From the NCBI GenBank assembly GCA_021613535.1, contig CP075497.1, positions 8,742,001 to 8,806,000 on the forward strand: a DNA stretch of 64,000 nt, read 5' to 3'. Origin of the DNA: Adineta vaga. Lineage: Eukaryota; Rotifera. Position numbers and translations under genes: made by a program. The notes below the pieces were generated by a model. That model made no database searches and was not told where the DNA came from. It was given only the letters and a program-made list of their open reading frames with translations. Positions 46,367 through 58,937 of this stretch are shown one piece after another; the first letter of the stretch is position 1, and every line of letters begins with the position of its first letter.

Positions 46367-49300
46367 TTAAAGATCAGATTTATTGATTTTCTTCAAATTT
46401 TTCTGCTGTTTTTTCGTCATATTCCGCTTCTGATTTAAATAAAATATTACATGAACGATCAACACCCATACACCTTCAAGTCCAATGAAAAATGTAAATA
46501 TCCATTGAATAATTGTTCTTGCAGATTGATTATTATCTTCACTAATAACTTGTAAAAATGGTCCAATTATCCAAGCAATTCCTAATGATACACATAATGA
46601 AAGCCATATCAACAATGAAATATTGAATCGCTTTTCACTTGTCTGTGCTTTCTTCCTTCCAATAACAAATTGAAATAAACGAGTAGTAATGACGAAAATA
46701 ATCAAGAAATTCAATGAGATAAATATGAAAATTGGAATTGCAATAAAACGAAAAATCATCGATGTATGTAACCAACAAATATCTCCGTCATATCGAACAA
46801 ATAAATTCGTCCATTGATTAAGAATAATTCGAATAATTATAGTAGGAATAAGAGCAATAAGAATAATAAGAATAAGACTTACATAAAGCCATTTATTTGA
46901 TAATGACGTATATTGTATGAAAATGAAATGAAAGAATATAGCAAGAAAATAACAAATGCCAAGTAATGTTCTACTAGCAAATGTTAAGATGAGAAAAAAG
47001 TAAGTACTAATTGCTAGATTTCGTTCTGATACCGAACATATATTGTTTGTATTCGATTGTATTTTCGATGATTGATAACCACGAATTAAAATGACAGTTA
47101 ATAATATAAATAAAACGATTGAATTTAATAAACTAAAAATATTTCCAATCGATAAATGACGAAATGATGTTGATTGACGATAGATTGAAAGAATGATTGA
47201 AATACAAAAACAAACAATCGAAAGAACAGCAATTGTAATTGAAGGTATATATGCTTGTGGAATTGATTTATTCGGTATGAATATTAATGCAAATGATGTA
47301 GTGTGATCACAAGAACAGAAATGACGATGAGATTTGGAATCTTCGAAATGAGTACATCCACTCGTATTCCAATTACCTGCTTGCCAAAATTCGCAAGAAT
47401 ATGAACCAAGTGAATGAGTGATATTAGTGAAAGATATATTAATCAATCGAGGAAATCGATTCGGTAAATGAACACCAACAATAGGTGAAATAATAATCTT
47501 TCGTTGATCATTTTGTGCATGTTGAAAGTATACAGATGGTAGAAAATAAAATGTATAAATATCTGTTGAAGTTAAATTGTCGATGGATGATTCATCAATA
47601 CTTATAGTAGTTGTTGCACCATTAATATCCATGTTTGTTGAATAGCTGAGCAAGGAATTGATTCCTATTGTTTGTGAATAAGAATAGATTGAATGATTTT
47701 TTGTTAAACTTAAAATAGCGATCGAATTATAAGTAACATTTATTGTAATGTTAATAGATTCTAGTAGACTTTCGATTTTTGTAGTTATATTTTGTAAATC
47801 AGTTTGAATCGATGGAGTAATTTCCTGAACTTCGGTTAAATTGTCTAGTTTGTTTGAGAATTGATCGAGCTGATTTATGAATTTGAATGCTGCCTTCTTA
47901 TTAAGTAACTTAATCATCATCAACTAAAAAGTAGAAAAGAGAAAATTTCTTTCCTATAAACACAAATTTGATCATACAACATACTTCATTGAACATAATC
48001 GATAAGCATTCTTCTAATTCAGTACAATTTTTTAGGAGATCCTACGAAAAAAGTATAATGAATGATTTCTTATCAGGTTGTAATAAAAAATAAGATTTAA
48101 TAGGAACGAATAAATTCAGTTAACAATTAAAACAAACCGCTATTTTAGTTTCTGTTCTAACTTACGAGATCTCTTGAAACCCAATCATCTAATTTACAGA
48201 GCTGAGTTCGAAGATTTTCACCATTAAATGACGATTGATAATTACATTTTTCATCGTAAGTTATACTTTCTCCATGTGGACCTTTGCATGTAGAAAAAGT
48301 ATTATTAGCTCCTTTTGACACCAAATAACTTTGAAGGTAATAAAATTTACATGAACAATCCCATTCGAATAAATCTCGATTGTTATCATTTATTCTTTCA
48401 ATCGCATTCATTAAGACTGGAGGATATGTGGCATTTATTTCGCCACAACGATTATACATTTCAAATAAGCCATCATCAATATCAATATGTGTTACATGAT
48501 TACTGAACAATATTCTCTGCGTAATAGTCGACTGATCATTTAAAAGACTACAATCATAGTCATTACTAAAACGAGTTACTGGATTGTTTGAATAATCGAT
48601 TATTCCTTTGACTTGTATTAACCACAATTCAAAGGTAATTAATCTGTTGTTGGATAATAGAAGTTCTTCTATATTCGAAAGATTTGAAAACATCGCAGAA
48701 GGTATAGAATGAATCTGATTATGTGATAGATCAATTTTTTTAAGATTAGACATTTGAGAAATCCATGAAACAGGAACTTCGGTAAGATAATTTTTACTTA
48801 AATCTATTGTTTCCAATTCGGTCAAACATGGAAATGGAGAATTGAGCAAAGAACTATTTATTTGATGGTTCGATAAATATAAAAACTAGATCAAATTAAA
48901 ACACAGACAACCATAGAGTTAGAAAGATTTATATAGAAAGATTTACTTTAAGTCGTGTGAAATTGCAGATACTAATTGGGATAGCGGTTAATGGTCCTGG
49001 TACTGAACTATTCGTTCCGATCACTTCAAGATGCTCAATCGTGTCATATAAATTAGCTGGTACATTAGCAACCGGTAAATCTGATAGGAGCTCATCACTT
49101 GGACATTGAAACATTATAAATACAGTAGTTTCATCAAAATGGCACATGACATTAGTTTGTCTCATTTGTAATTGATCAGTTGACGTCACTAGAAAAAGAT
49201 AGATAAATATTTGATCAAGTTGATTGATCAGACATATTTCAAAAACAAAAATCGTCAATAAATTTTCATTCTTGATGATTAACATTGTCAATTTTGTCTT

Positions 49301-49879
49301 TTCGATATATGACAATACATATTCATAACGAAGTTTTTAATCTCTTTGAAAAATATGATCACACGAAATACAACATTGAAGTCATTTTTTTTCAGGTTAA
49401 TTGCATCCTATTATTCTTCTTTATGACATTTCACTCAATTATTCTTATTCTAATATATTATCAAGCATGAATGAACGATATGTTAATTATGTGTTTACTC
49501 AATCTGATGTTAACGATGAGATGACGTAGGAAAAAAGTAATCAATCAAAATATGAGAAAATAAGTAAATACACAAATAAAGCATTTAGTTCATTTGAAAA
49601 AAAACATACTACCTTGTCAGAAAAACCATAATATTGATAGAAAGATTTTATAGACAACAATATTAACTACATCAACAAATTTATTGCGGAAAAATTACTT
49701 GACCTTGTGTACTCAAGACTTGAATCTTTTCTATGTATTTATTCAACGTATATATGTTAGAGAAATCACCTGACAAGAAATTCTCTCCCTTCATCCTGTA
49801 GTTCAATCTTACCAATTATTCCATGTAGAATAAAAACATTTATTAAACATAGATAGATTTGCGGTGGCTTTCGTTCCAT
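46367..49879 (-). CDS. Adhesion G-protein-coupled receptor with leucine-rich repeats
   Basis: Five exons (49879..49813, 49188..48947, 48885..48166, 48041..47985 and 47923..46367) join at phases 1/0/0/0 to 880 residues. The signal peptide (QIYLCLINVFILHGIIV) lies on a distant first exon. Leucine-rich repeats at about residues 85-190 read LETIDLSKNYLTEVP, LKKIDLSHNQIHSIP and IEELLLSNNRL, followed by an LRRCT-like Cys segment (WDCSCKFYYL ... STCKGP). A GAIN-like region leads to a GPS motif at about 545-586 (SCEFWQAGNWNTSGC ... CSCDHTTSFA), where these receptors cleave themselves before Thr. Seven hydrophobic helices follow, with family B-type features such as GICYFLAIFFHF and IGLEGVWVLIVHVIFY. 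The tail is short and basic. Layout resembles ADGRA-type receptors; the ligand is unknown. Confidence 0.82.
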
Positions 49880-50071
49880 CGTTGAATAAAGTAACCAAAT
49901 GAAATCGATTTTTTTCTTTTTTTATCTACGTCAAATACTTTTATGTTAATATGAAGTTATCTGATACCTACTTGTTGTTTAGTTCCTCAATATCTAAATC
50001 AATACTTGTCATACAGAGAGAAAAATTCAATAATCTGAAAGTCAATATCTTCACATATTCCGATTGGTATT

Positions 50072-51130
50072 TTATACACGTCTTTTATTAAACATCCGAC
50101 ATAATTCTTCACGAAACATACTTGACGTTGTTAAACAAACAAAAAAAGGTGTCGAACACGATAGATATTCAAGACTGTCAATGATAACTTCAGCTAATTG
50201 AATATTGATCGATTTGGATGTTCCATATTTGATTTTATCACGTTGAATTTTATCATGTCTTTCGACAATTTTGAAGATTTTATATGGAGCTGTGCTGAGT
50301 ATGAAAACAAATGAGATACAACCAAGTGCAAATGTCAAATGAAGATGACGACGACGTCGAGCATGACTACATGTTGAAACAACAACTGGCTTTCGATTTA
50401 ATTCTTTTGGTTTGGCTGGTGTTAAATGCATTAAACGTGTTATCGTACTCCAACATTGTGTACGAATATGTAAAACTTCTTGTAAAATTCGAGAATTAAA
50501 ATAAAGAATAAGAAAAAATGGAATGAATGTTATGAAAACAACATCAATTAATGATTGACCATATGCCATATAAAGAGTAAACTTTTTTGCTGATAGTTTT
50601 ACTGAACATTTTGTTGTAGTTCGATTCTCTTTAACAACAGTAAATCCATATAATGTCGATAAAAATGACGAGTTTTTCAAGATAATCAAAAGAAGTGCAA
50701 TGATTAAGACATAGTAGAGATAATATTTTTTACGCCAATGTGAATAATATGTATGATGTACACAACAAATAAAACGATCAGTTGTTAAACTTAATTGAAT
50801 ATAAGCAGACATATCCAAAAATGAATAACGTATAAATTTATATAATCGACATGTTTCAGGTGATGTATAAATACGCATTGATGGTTCCATATAAAGTTTT
50901 AACAAAACATCAATAATAAATAGATATAATAGAATCAAATCATTGACACATAATAATCGTAAACAAATGGATGATGTACGTGTTAAACGTTTCTGAAATT
51001 TTGCTCGACAAAAAACTAAAAAACAAAGTGTATTTCCAATCGTAGCTAATGGTAAGATAATTAATGGAAAGATTCGATTCGTTTGATCAATACCATACTC
51101 TATAAGTTTGTCTGTTAATGAGAGATTCAT
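50072..51130 (-). CDS. Class A (rhodopsin-like) G-protein-coupled receptor, orphan
   Basis: The product is 352 residues in one exon. A short N-terminus carries a sequon (MNLSLT). Seven hydrophobic helices are visible. TM1 holds the GN motif (ATIGNTLCFLVF), TM2 has LCVNDLILLY in place of the usual LxxxD, and a Cys before TM3 (ETCRLYKF) can pair with one in the second extracellular loop (TTKCSVKL). TM3 ends TTDRFICC, a DRF variant of DRY. The third intracellular loop is basic (SHARRRRHLH). TM6 has STAPYKIF and TM7 is weakly conserved (SLEYLSCSTPFFVCL), lacking a clear NPxxY. This looks like one of the many divergent peptide- or FMRFamide-like receptors of rotifers. The ligand cannot be assigned. 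Confidence 0.78.
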   Translation of the reverse strand: MNLSLTDKLIEYGIDQTNRIFPLIILPLATIGNTLCFLVFCRAKFQKRLTRTSSICLRLLCVNDLILLYLFIIDVLLKLYMEPSMRIYTSPETCRLYKFIRYSFLDMSAYIQLSLTTDRFICCVHHTYYSHWRKKYYLYYVLIIALLLIILKNSSFLSTLYGFTVVKENRTTTKCSVKLSAKKFTLYMAYGQSLIDVVFITFIPFFLILYFNSRILQEVLHIRTQCWSTITRLMHLTPAKPKELNRKPVVVSTCSHARRRRHLHLTFALGCISFVFILSTAPYKIFKIVERHDKIQRDKIKYGTSKSINIQLAEVIIDSLEYLSCSTPFFVCLTTSSMFREELCRMFNKRRV

Positions 51131-52347
51131 TTTGATGTGTGAACTAGTTATTGGAATGATGCCATTACCATTAATAAGAGCAAATATTTGATGCTAACTA
51201 AATGGTGAGCTTGTTTTTTTCTCTTCAGATTCATTTCCTCTATTTCTTCAACAATAAATAGAAAGAGAGTAATGATGCACTAGAGTCAGCACATTCCAAT
51301 TAACAAATATATTTCCGAAGAAGAAGAAGAAGAAAAAGAAGAAGAAAAGTCAAATCTCAATCGACACGCATGGAAATATATCTATATTGAGAGTAGAATG
51401 TTCATTCATCTCCGTGTGTGGTGTGTTTTATTGTAGACACATGTATGTTTACTTGTTTTGATTTTTTTATGACAACTATGATAATATTTGATCGATTGGA
51501 AAAAACTTGCATCAATGATGATAGATGAACGAACAAAATAGGTTAAGATTGATTGATCAATATGGACATATTACTATACATCAATTGTATTGAACTAATG
51601 AACAATTGTACTATTATAATACATATCTTATTCTGTTCATTCATTGAACAAGATCATTGATAGATTAGAGATAGACAAAAAAACGGGAGGAGCTCTTATA
51701 CGTATATGCACACATCCCATATGTATTCTCAATGTTCTCAATGATGGGCATGTTGATATGTCGATAATTTAAATTAATGATCAAGTTGAAGTAAAAAAAA
51801 GAACACTACTGTATTTTTATTCATGAATCCCAAGCATATGAATAGAGATGAATATGTAAACATGTTGATAAAAGTATTCTCAATAAGTAGCCATAAAAAT
51901 ATAGCAATCAAATTAATTTTTTATAACCAATGGCGTAAGTAATATAAAAAACAGATCGTCTCAATGTCGACGATTATATTATTAATCATTAACAGAATAG
52001 TAGTATGTCATTACGTTTATATTCTCAGTGACAGACAATAAAAGAGAATGTCCTAGTGTAAGTATTTAAATACACACCTGTTTACATCCTTGATATATCT
52101 ATCGTTTTCTTTCGTTGTCCTCCTTCTCTCTCTCTCTCTTCTTCTTCTTCGTTGTCAATTTGTTGCTCATATGAATACTCCTATTTGATTGTCTCTTATT
52201 CATATACATATATTTCTTTAGCCTTCGTTATACTTTTCGTATTTTGTTAGACTAGATAACAATAAACAGTGTTTCTTTCCATGAATATATATATACTAAT
52301 GCTTCGTATTATATAATCACTACAAACAATTGAAAAGATACGTAAAT
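51131..52347. other. Divergent promoter region, GAA repeat
   Basis: This spacer separates two divergent genes. It holds a GAAGAAGAA-type tract at about 51317-51350 and a CTCTCTCTCTTCTTCTTC tract at about 52127-52149. No coding exon is supported. Confidence 0.5.
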
Positions 52348-53991
52348 ATGTCGAAAAAAAGTGCTTCACCAGCAGCTAGCCAACATTCAGCGACTACAAT
52401 AAATACAGATGTGTCGATCATGAAATTAGTTGATATTAAGGGTGAAACACGTGATCAATGTAAACATTTATTTTGTTGAAACATTTTTCAAATCATTCGA
52501 TAATTTGTTTTTAGTTAAAACGATTGAAAAAGTCAACACTAGTCCACATCTCTATCTCAATCTTGCAACAAGTCCACATATGTATTTAAATGTTGACGCA
52601 TCATCGTTAGCATCAGTAAGTGTCTATCTTTTTTTTTTTCGTTTTCAAATATCCTTTAATATCTGTTATAATGAATATGCATAGACACAACACAATGCTC
52701 CATCGGTTCGATCAGTACTCATATCTAAACACAAATCTTCTGATTTTGCTGTGAGCTTGACTATTTTGTTTCTCTTTCTATTCTTTTTTTTCAATCAACT
52801 TTACGCTAGCCACCCACTGATAATGCACAACCACCAGAACCAGCAGCAATAACAACAACCGATAAAAAAACACTTAAAATTTGGCCAGCTGTTAAATCAT
52901 TAAACGAAATTCAAAGAAGTGAAAGTGTATCATTAACATCAGAACGCAATCAGAAAAATAAACACCATCATCATCATCGCCGTCATTATCAACATAATAG
53001 AAAACGCCGTCATTCGTGTCATCATCATCATCGTCATAGTTATCATCCTCGATCTAACAGTGTTGAAGAACAACGTAAGCAAACAAATCGTCCTTCACCT
53101 AAAGTGATTATTGCAAATTCAAAACCTAGTACACCACAAAAACCAGTTTTAGTTTATCGTCGAATATTGAACAATAAAGGTTATACAGTCAATGCCGATA
53201 CTGTAGCCAATGTTTCACAAGAAGCTAATCGTGAATCAATAGTATCGAATAATCAACAAGAACCCTTGATTATCTATCAAGATTCAAATATTCCGCAAAA
53301 TGTTAAAATGAATAAAAATGTGTCGCCAGTTATCGTAGATCAAAATCGAACATCAGTAAGTTAATCTTGACGCAATATTTTTCTTTCATAAATCCTTGAA
53401 CTTCATCCATTTACTCGATCTTGTCTTTCCCATATATGAATTAATTAATTCTATCTTCCATAGAAAAAGCAAAAAGGAAATATTCCATTAAAATCTGTTG
53501 AAAACAAAATAGTATCTCAACGAACAACATCTCAAAATGAAATTCAGGTTGAGAGTTATCCACATATGATTTATACGAAATCACCTTCAACGATTTGCAC
53601 TGATTCATGTCCAATAGTTAATAATTCTTGTGGTATTCAACAAATCGAACAAGTCTATTATGATGATAGTTGTTGTACTCCATCAACGATTACGGATTGT
53701 ACATCAGATTCTTATGTATGAAAAACAAACAAAAAATAAAAGAGAACAGCTCAATTAAAAACTTAACTGCTTCTTTTTGTTGATTGACGCTTTCATTAAT
53801 TTTTCTTCTTGTATTATTTACATATTCTGAAAACTATGTTTGATTTCCGTTAGATTCTTCAACAATATGATTCATCGGTTTGTATGCCTCAACAACAGCA
53901 ACAACAAATACTTTTATGTAGTGATCCAACGACAACACAAGATTTCGTTTGTTCGTCATCAAACTGCAATTTCGTTCAACAGATACCATGC

Positions 53992-54022
<31 letters not shown>

Positions 54023-55720
54023 ATATTTGTATTGACAATACATCACCAACTATTATTAATCAACTACCTGTTTGTAATTCTATATCAACAAGTACACAAC
54101 CTCAATCTTATTTATGCGTATCACAAACATCATCTCCACAATCGGCTAGTATCGTGATTCAACAACCATCTCAAATGTCAGCTCAACCAATTCAGTTTAT
54201 TCAGAATCCACAACAACAAACAGGTCAATATCTAAAAATCTCTTCAGCTTCGCCACAAGTCATTCAAGCAATTCCATCGCCAGGACTTGGTAGTATTCAG
54301 CCACAAATCATTCAAACTGTTCAAGGTATGGAATTAGTTTTTAGTTTTCTCTGTCACAGTATTTAACTTTTTTTAGCACCAGCTCAAACGATAACAGGTA
54401 AAACTCACTATGACTTTTATTTGGTGATGATTTTTCGATTAAAATACTAATCTTAATAATTCTGTTGATTATTAGTTTAAGTGTGTATGTTTTATCTAAC
54501 AGTGAGTTTAATAAGCGACAATTCTTAGATATACACTTTTTCGTCTTCATAAATTTTAGCTAGCCCACAAATTCTTTACCAACGTCCTTATGACCCCATT
54601 GTTGTACCAGTTCAAAATCAACAATTTTCTCTTGCAACCACTCCTGCAATCGGATTGAGTCAACCATGCTACATACCACAATCACGTGTAAACAATGGAC
54701 CACGTTTATTTCAACATGCTCTTGCTCGAGTAAGATCTTTTATCCAATAGAAAAAAAGTAGAAACAACAGAACTCAACAATTCTAGGCTGTTTCTGATCG
54801 TACTGGTATGCCTTCCTGTTTACCACCTAGCACTGATATTCAAATACCACAAAGACCATTTTCTCATGCATTCGATGGTGGACGATTAGCTTCCACTGCA
54901 AAGTAATATATCTGTTTCATATTTGCTATTCTATTGGCATGCGTATGCTTCTCTCGCTTTTCTAATGCAAAAAAAAGTAATATTCTCGGATATGTTGAAT
55001 GATTTTTTTTGTTCCGAAATTCATCTTCCGTCTATTCATTTGAGATGGTTCATCAACTCATTCATATTTCAAATAGCTATCTCCTGTTTATAGCAGTCTA
55101 TCTACCGATAAGTTACCATCATCTATGTCTGTACCAATCATACCTATGGGTACGAATGGTTTACTTATTCCATTCAAACCTTCACCATCATCACCTAACA
55201 TAAGCAATGGCATATCTTCTCAATCTAGTAGTTATCCATCAAGTAGTAGAAATATTGATCGTATTCGACAACAGATTCAACGACGAGCACAGTTCTTAGC
55301 TGATTATAAACGAAATAATCCTACACAACTCTCATCAGCCCGTACGAATTCAGCAAATCCTATAGTTCCATCGCAACCTAATTTTTCGTCACATATTCAA
55401 CAACCATTTGCTGTACCTCTATCATCAACTGAAAGACGGCCATCCACTTCAATCATACCAAATTCATCACCACTATCTTCTACATCCCGATTGCCTGTTC
55501 CACCACCCTTACCGAGTTCTCAGACACCATATATACGAGGAAATATTTTTGGTACTTCGAGTAGTAGTTCAAGTAGATCATCAGCTTCATCAACATCACC
55601 AATGCCTGAACTCGATCATCTGCATCGGGACTTGGCTATGCCCAAGCTTCCTTCACAAATTCTCGTTCTGGATCGACTTCATCCGGACCATTTACTCTCT
55701 ATCAATCATTGAGACCATGA
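52348..55720 (+). CDS. Large low-complexity Q/H/S/P-rich protein, unknown; frame break near the end
   Basis: Ten exons join in phase: 52348..52441, 52515..52615, 52685..52750, 52810..53355, 53464..53715, 53854..54325, a 21-nt microexon 54377..54397, 54560..54729, 54787..54902 and 55097 onwards. The protein starts MSKKSASPAASQHS and has no signal peptide. It holds a tandem LYLNLATSPHMYLNVD, a His/Arg-rich block (HHHHHRRHYQHNRKRRH), a polyglutamine run, Cys-Ser-Thr stretches and a C-terminal basic helix IRQQIQRRAQFLADYKR. I recognise no family; it looks intracellular and disordered. In exon 10 the main frame ends PMPELDHLHRDLAM..., while the -1 frame from about 55610 reads ASGLGYAQASFTNSRSGS and ends YQSLRP at 55720. 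The latter looks like the real C-terminus, implying a one-base indel. Confidence 0.55.
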
Positions 55721-56136
55721 ACATATCATATAGTACAGGTATTGTTTCGCTCTAAAATGATGTATTAGTCTAAAGAAGGCTGCTCTTGTTCTCAAGGATG
55801 TCTTGTGATGTACATATTTTCTTGCTTTGGCTGATTGGCTATGCATTTGTATATATTTTATTTTTTTATTATTTCTTCACATTATTCATTATGTTTTAAT
55901 CATCCATTTGTCTTTCGTTTCAGAGGGCCAATCAGTCCGTTTAATATACCCAATTGTTCAATCATGTAGAACTATGTGAACCAATCTAGAACAATTCTCT
56001 TTGTACTCGAGTTTATTTTATTTTCATGTATGATGACAATCTCGTTTTTGTTCTTTCACTATTTATTCAAACAATTAAATCGCAAGATAGTTGTTCTTTT
56101 TTTTTCTTCTTTAATGATATGAAAATAAATAAAAGT
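55721..56136. other. Convergent 3' spacer
   Basis: T-rich spacer between two convergent genes. No gene is seen. Confidence 0.5.
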
Positions 56137-57621
56137 TTACAAAGGATTTCTTTTACGTTTAAATCTAACCATACATGGTGGTTTCGGTCCAACCACAAGT
56201 ACAGAATAATCAGGTAATGGATGTTGTTGACAAACTTCAAAATCAAATTTACGTAATAAAATTGACCAAATAGTTTTTACTTGTAAATAAGCAAATCGTT
56301 CTCCTAAACAACTATGTCGACCACCACCAAATGCAATGAAACTAAATTTTTCTATTTGATCTTCAGCATTTTCACCTAAGAAACGTTCAGGATTAAATTC
56401 TGTTGGATTTTGAAAAACATTCGGTAATTGATGTGCTATAGGTGGTACAACAACAGCAATATCACCTTTTGACAAAACATATCCGTTATATGAAATAGGT
56501 TCTGCTACTTTTCTCATCAATAATATCAATGGTGGATATAATCTCAATGTTTCTTTCATAACTGCATGTAATAAATGCATTTCTCCTAAGGAATTAACTG
56601 ATAATTCTCCATTATATTTCTCCATAACTTGTTTTTGTTCATCTAATAATTTTGACATCCATTTCATTTGATGTTGTATCAATAATAATCCCATCCAAGT
56701 ACTAGTAATATTCGATGTATGTTGTCCAGCAAATAATGCAGCTAATAATAATCCAGTAATTTCATCATCCGTTGGGATTGAATCATCAAGATATCGTGCA
56801 TCAATAAGAACCTGCAAGAAATCGTCATACTCTGTATCATTACTAATTCGACGTTGTTTGATAATCTTCGAAAAAATTTTAGCAATCTGTTGACGAGCAA
56901 AATCACGTTTTTTATGTGCTTTTGTAGGTGCATTTGGAAAGAAAAATGATAAATGACTCATACCATCAGATAATTGTTGATATAGATGTGCAAATTCTGT
57001 TTGAATATTTTCACGAATTTCTTTTCCTAATAAACATCGTGAAGCTGTTAGAATAATTAATTCAGAAAATTCTTTCATTAAATCGACTTCTCCAGATTCT
57101 GGCCATTTATCGAACCATTCTTCAGCTTCCATAACAATTTTACCAACATGAGCTTTCATATTCATTTGATTTAAACCTTTATTAACAAATTTTAATTGTT
57201 GTTGCATAATTTTTGGTAATGCATCATAGACAATATTTTTACCGAAGACAGGAATTGTAAATGTATAAACTTCACGTTGTGATAGTTGAGTATCTTTTGC
57301 TTCGAAAAAAACACGATGTGCTTGTGGACCGATAAGAAATATAATAGATCGATGGAGTAATTGTATTCGAAAAATATCTCCAATAGATTTATATCCATCT
57401 TGAATAAGTCCAAGAGGACCTTTATTAACAAAATCGTATTTACCACGTAGAATTGATGTAAGTACTGGAAAGCGTGGTGGAGCTTTTCTAAGTCGGATAG
57501 AAAATATCAGATATGTTACAACTAACAAAAGAAGAAATGCAATTAAAATGTTAGTAGTTGTCAATGATACAAGTAACAATTTAGATAAATGATCAAATCC
57601 TGACAATACTATTTCCATCAT
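56137..57621 (-). CDS. CYP51: Cytochrome P450 family 51 (sterol 14-alpha-demethylase)
   Basis: The product is 494 residues in one exon. An N-terminal membrane anchor (ILIAFLLLLVVTYLIF) is followed by a Pro-rich hinge. CYP51 hallmarks are strong: the SRS1 segment YTFTIPVFGKNIVYDA (family YxxFxxPxFGxxVxYD), the I-helix LFAGQHTSNITSTWMG (family AGQHTSS.TSTW), the K-helix ETLRLYPP and the heme-binding loop FGGGRHSCLG at residues 431-440, with Cys438 as the thiolate ligand. The enzyme oxidises the 14-alpha methyl group of lanosterol-type sterols in the ER with electrons from P450 reductase. Many protostomes have lost sterol synthesis, so its presence, and the absence of introns, are noteworthy. 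No other sterol gene is in the window. Confidence 0.9.
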   Translation of the reverse strand: MMEIVLSGFDHLSKLLLVSLTTTNILIAFLLLLVVTYLIFSIRLRKAPPRFPVLTSILRGKYDFVNKGPLGLIQDGYKSIGDIFRIQLLHRSIIFLIGPQAHRVFFEAKDTQLSQREVYTFTIPVFGKNIVYDALPKIMQQQLKFVNKGLNQMNMKAHVGKIVMEAEEWFDKWPESGEVDLMKEFSELIILTASRCLLGKEIRENIQTEFAHLYQQLSDGMSHLSFFFPNAPTKAHKKRDFARQQIAKIFSKIIKQRRISNDTEYDDFLQVLIDARYLDDSIPTDDEITGLLLAALFAGQHTSNITSTWMGLLLIQHQMKWMSKLLDEQKQVMEKYNGELSVNSLGEMHLLHAVMKETLRLYPPLILLMRKVAEPISYNGYVLSKGDIAVVVPPIAHQLPNVFQNPTEFNPERFLGENAEDQIEKFSFIAFGGGRHSCLGERFAYLQVKTIWSILLRKFDFEVCQQHPLPDYSVLVVGPKPPCMVRFKRKRNPL

Positions 57622-58937
57622 GTTTAAATGAGTTTTTTTTTATAGAATAATCATCTATAATAATTTAAGATAGAGCATGTACTAAAAACTACAAAAAGAT
57701 TCTTTTATATACGTATATCATTCGTAGACAGATACTGTTGTTTCTTTTTCTTTTTATCTTCGATATGTGTGACTTCACTATTCTCTTAGATCAAATAAGA
57801 GAAAGTTATCAAATGGCGTGATCCAAAACATTTGTTGTTGTATATTAAATAATTTTAACATTGATTTGTGAACGAAGATGATGTAATCTACGAATTTATC
57901 AGAATCAATTGTCTACAGAAGAAATCTGATCACTGAATAATCAAATCACTATACTTTTCAGGATAAAATTTAGAGAAACTTTACTTTTTCTTTGAAATGA
58001 TTTCAATATCTTCTGTTAGACAAACGAAATGGATGATTCTCGTTTGAACATGAAAAAAAATCTTATTTATTTCGTTCGTACGATCATCATTTTTGAAATT
58101 TTCATTTAAAACATACGATGCTTCATTAATCGTCAAGCTGTTCTATTTTTCACTTCATATATATTTCCAATCAAAGTTAGTATCATTTTACATGTTGCAG
58201 TCTCAAATATTACTCGTATTTTTCCTAAAAACGACTATCGTATTTCCATCATTTTAGAATACTTGTCTTAATCGATATTATCTTCATTAATTACAAATGT
58301 ACTCGATATTATATCAAATATTCAACAAGTCGCATGTAAGTATGTTTCGTTGCTTTGTTTTCATATATGACATAACGTCAACTACAGTGTTTAAAACTAA
58401 ATAAATATTAACAATCAGCATACCATAAAAAAGAAAGAGTATTTTAAAGAAATAAAAGAGAAATGAGATGTTTTATGGAGTGGTAAAGAGAACGTTCTTT
58501 TCTGTTCTTGAAATATCTACCAGTTTAATTTCTAACATGTCTACAAAATAGTGAGTTTTCCTCTAGAAATTTTCAAGCAACATGTCACTAAAGATTTTTC
58601 TTTCCAAATTGAAATTGTATACAAAAAAAACTTTTCTTTGATATATTTTCCTAATTCTATAGTATTCCTAAAAAGAAAAAAAACTTTTTTATGAGAGAAA
58701 TATTGACCTTAATGCACTGATCTGTCATTCAATATTTTCAGTTGGTTGAGATCAATTGACCAATCCCGAGTGAAACACGATATTAACTTGATGAATCATT
58801 ACATCTGTTTTGATGTCATCTGTGTCTATGCGCTGTTTTATTTCTTTCATTCTATAATCTTGTCATTTTTTTTCTCACAATACATTCATCATTTGATCTA
58901 ATCTGAAATATATTTATTTTTGAAAGATTGACAAAAT
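57622..58937. other. Divergent intergenic region
   Basis: AT-rich spacer between CYP51 (reverse) and TOM1 (forward). No ORF or repeat of note was found. An acceptor-like TTTTTGAAAG lies just above the TOM1 ATG. Confidence 0.5.
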
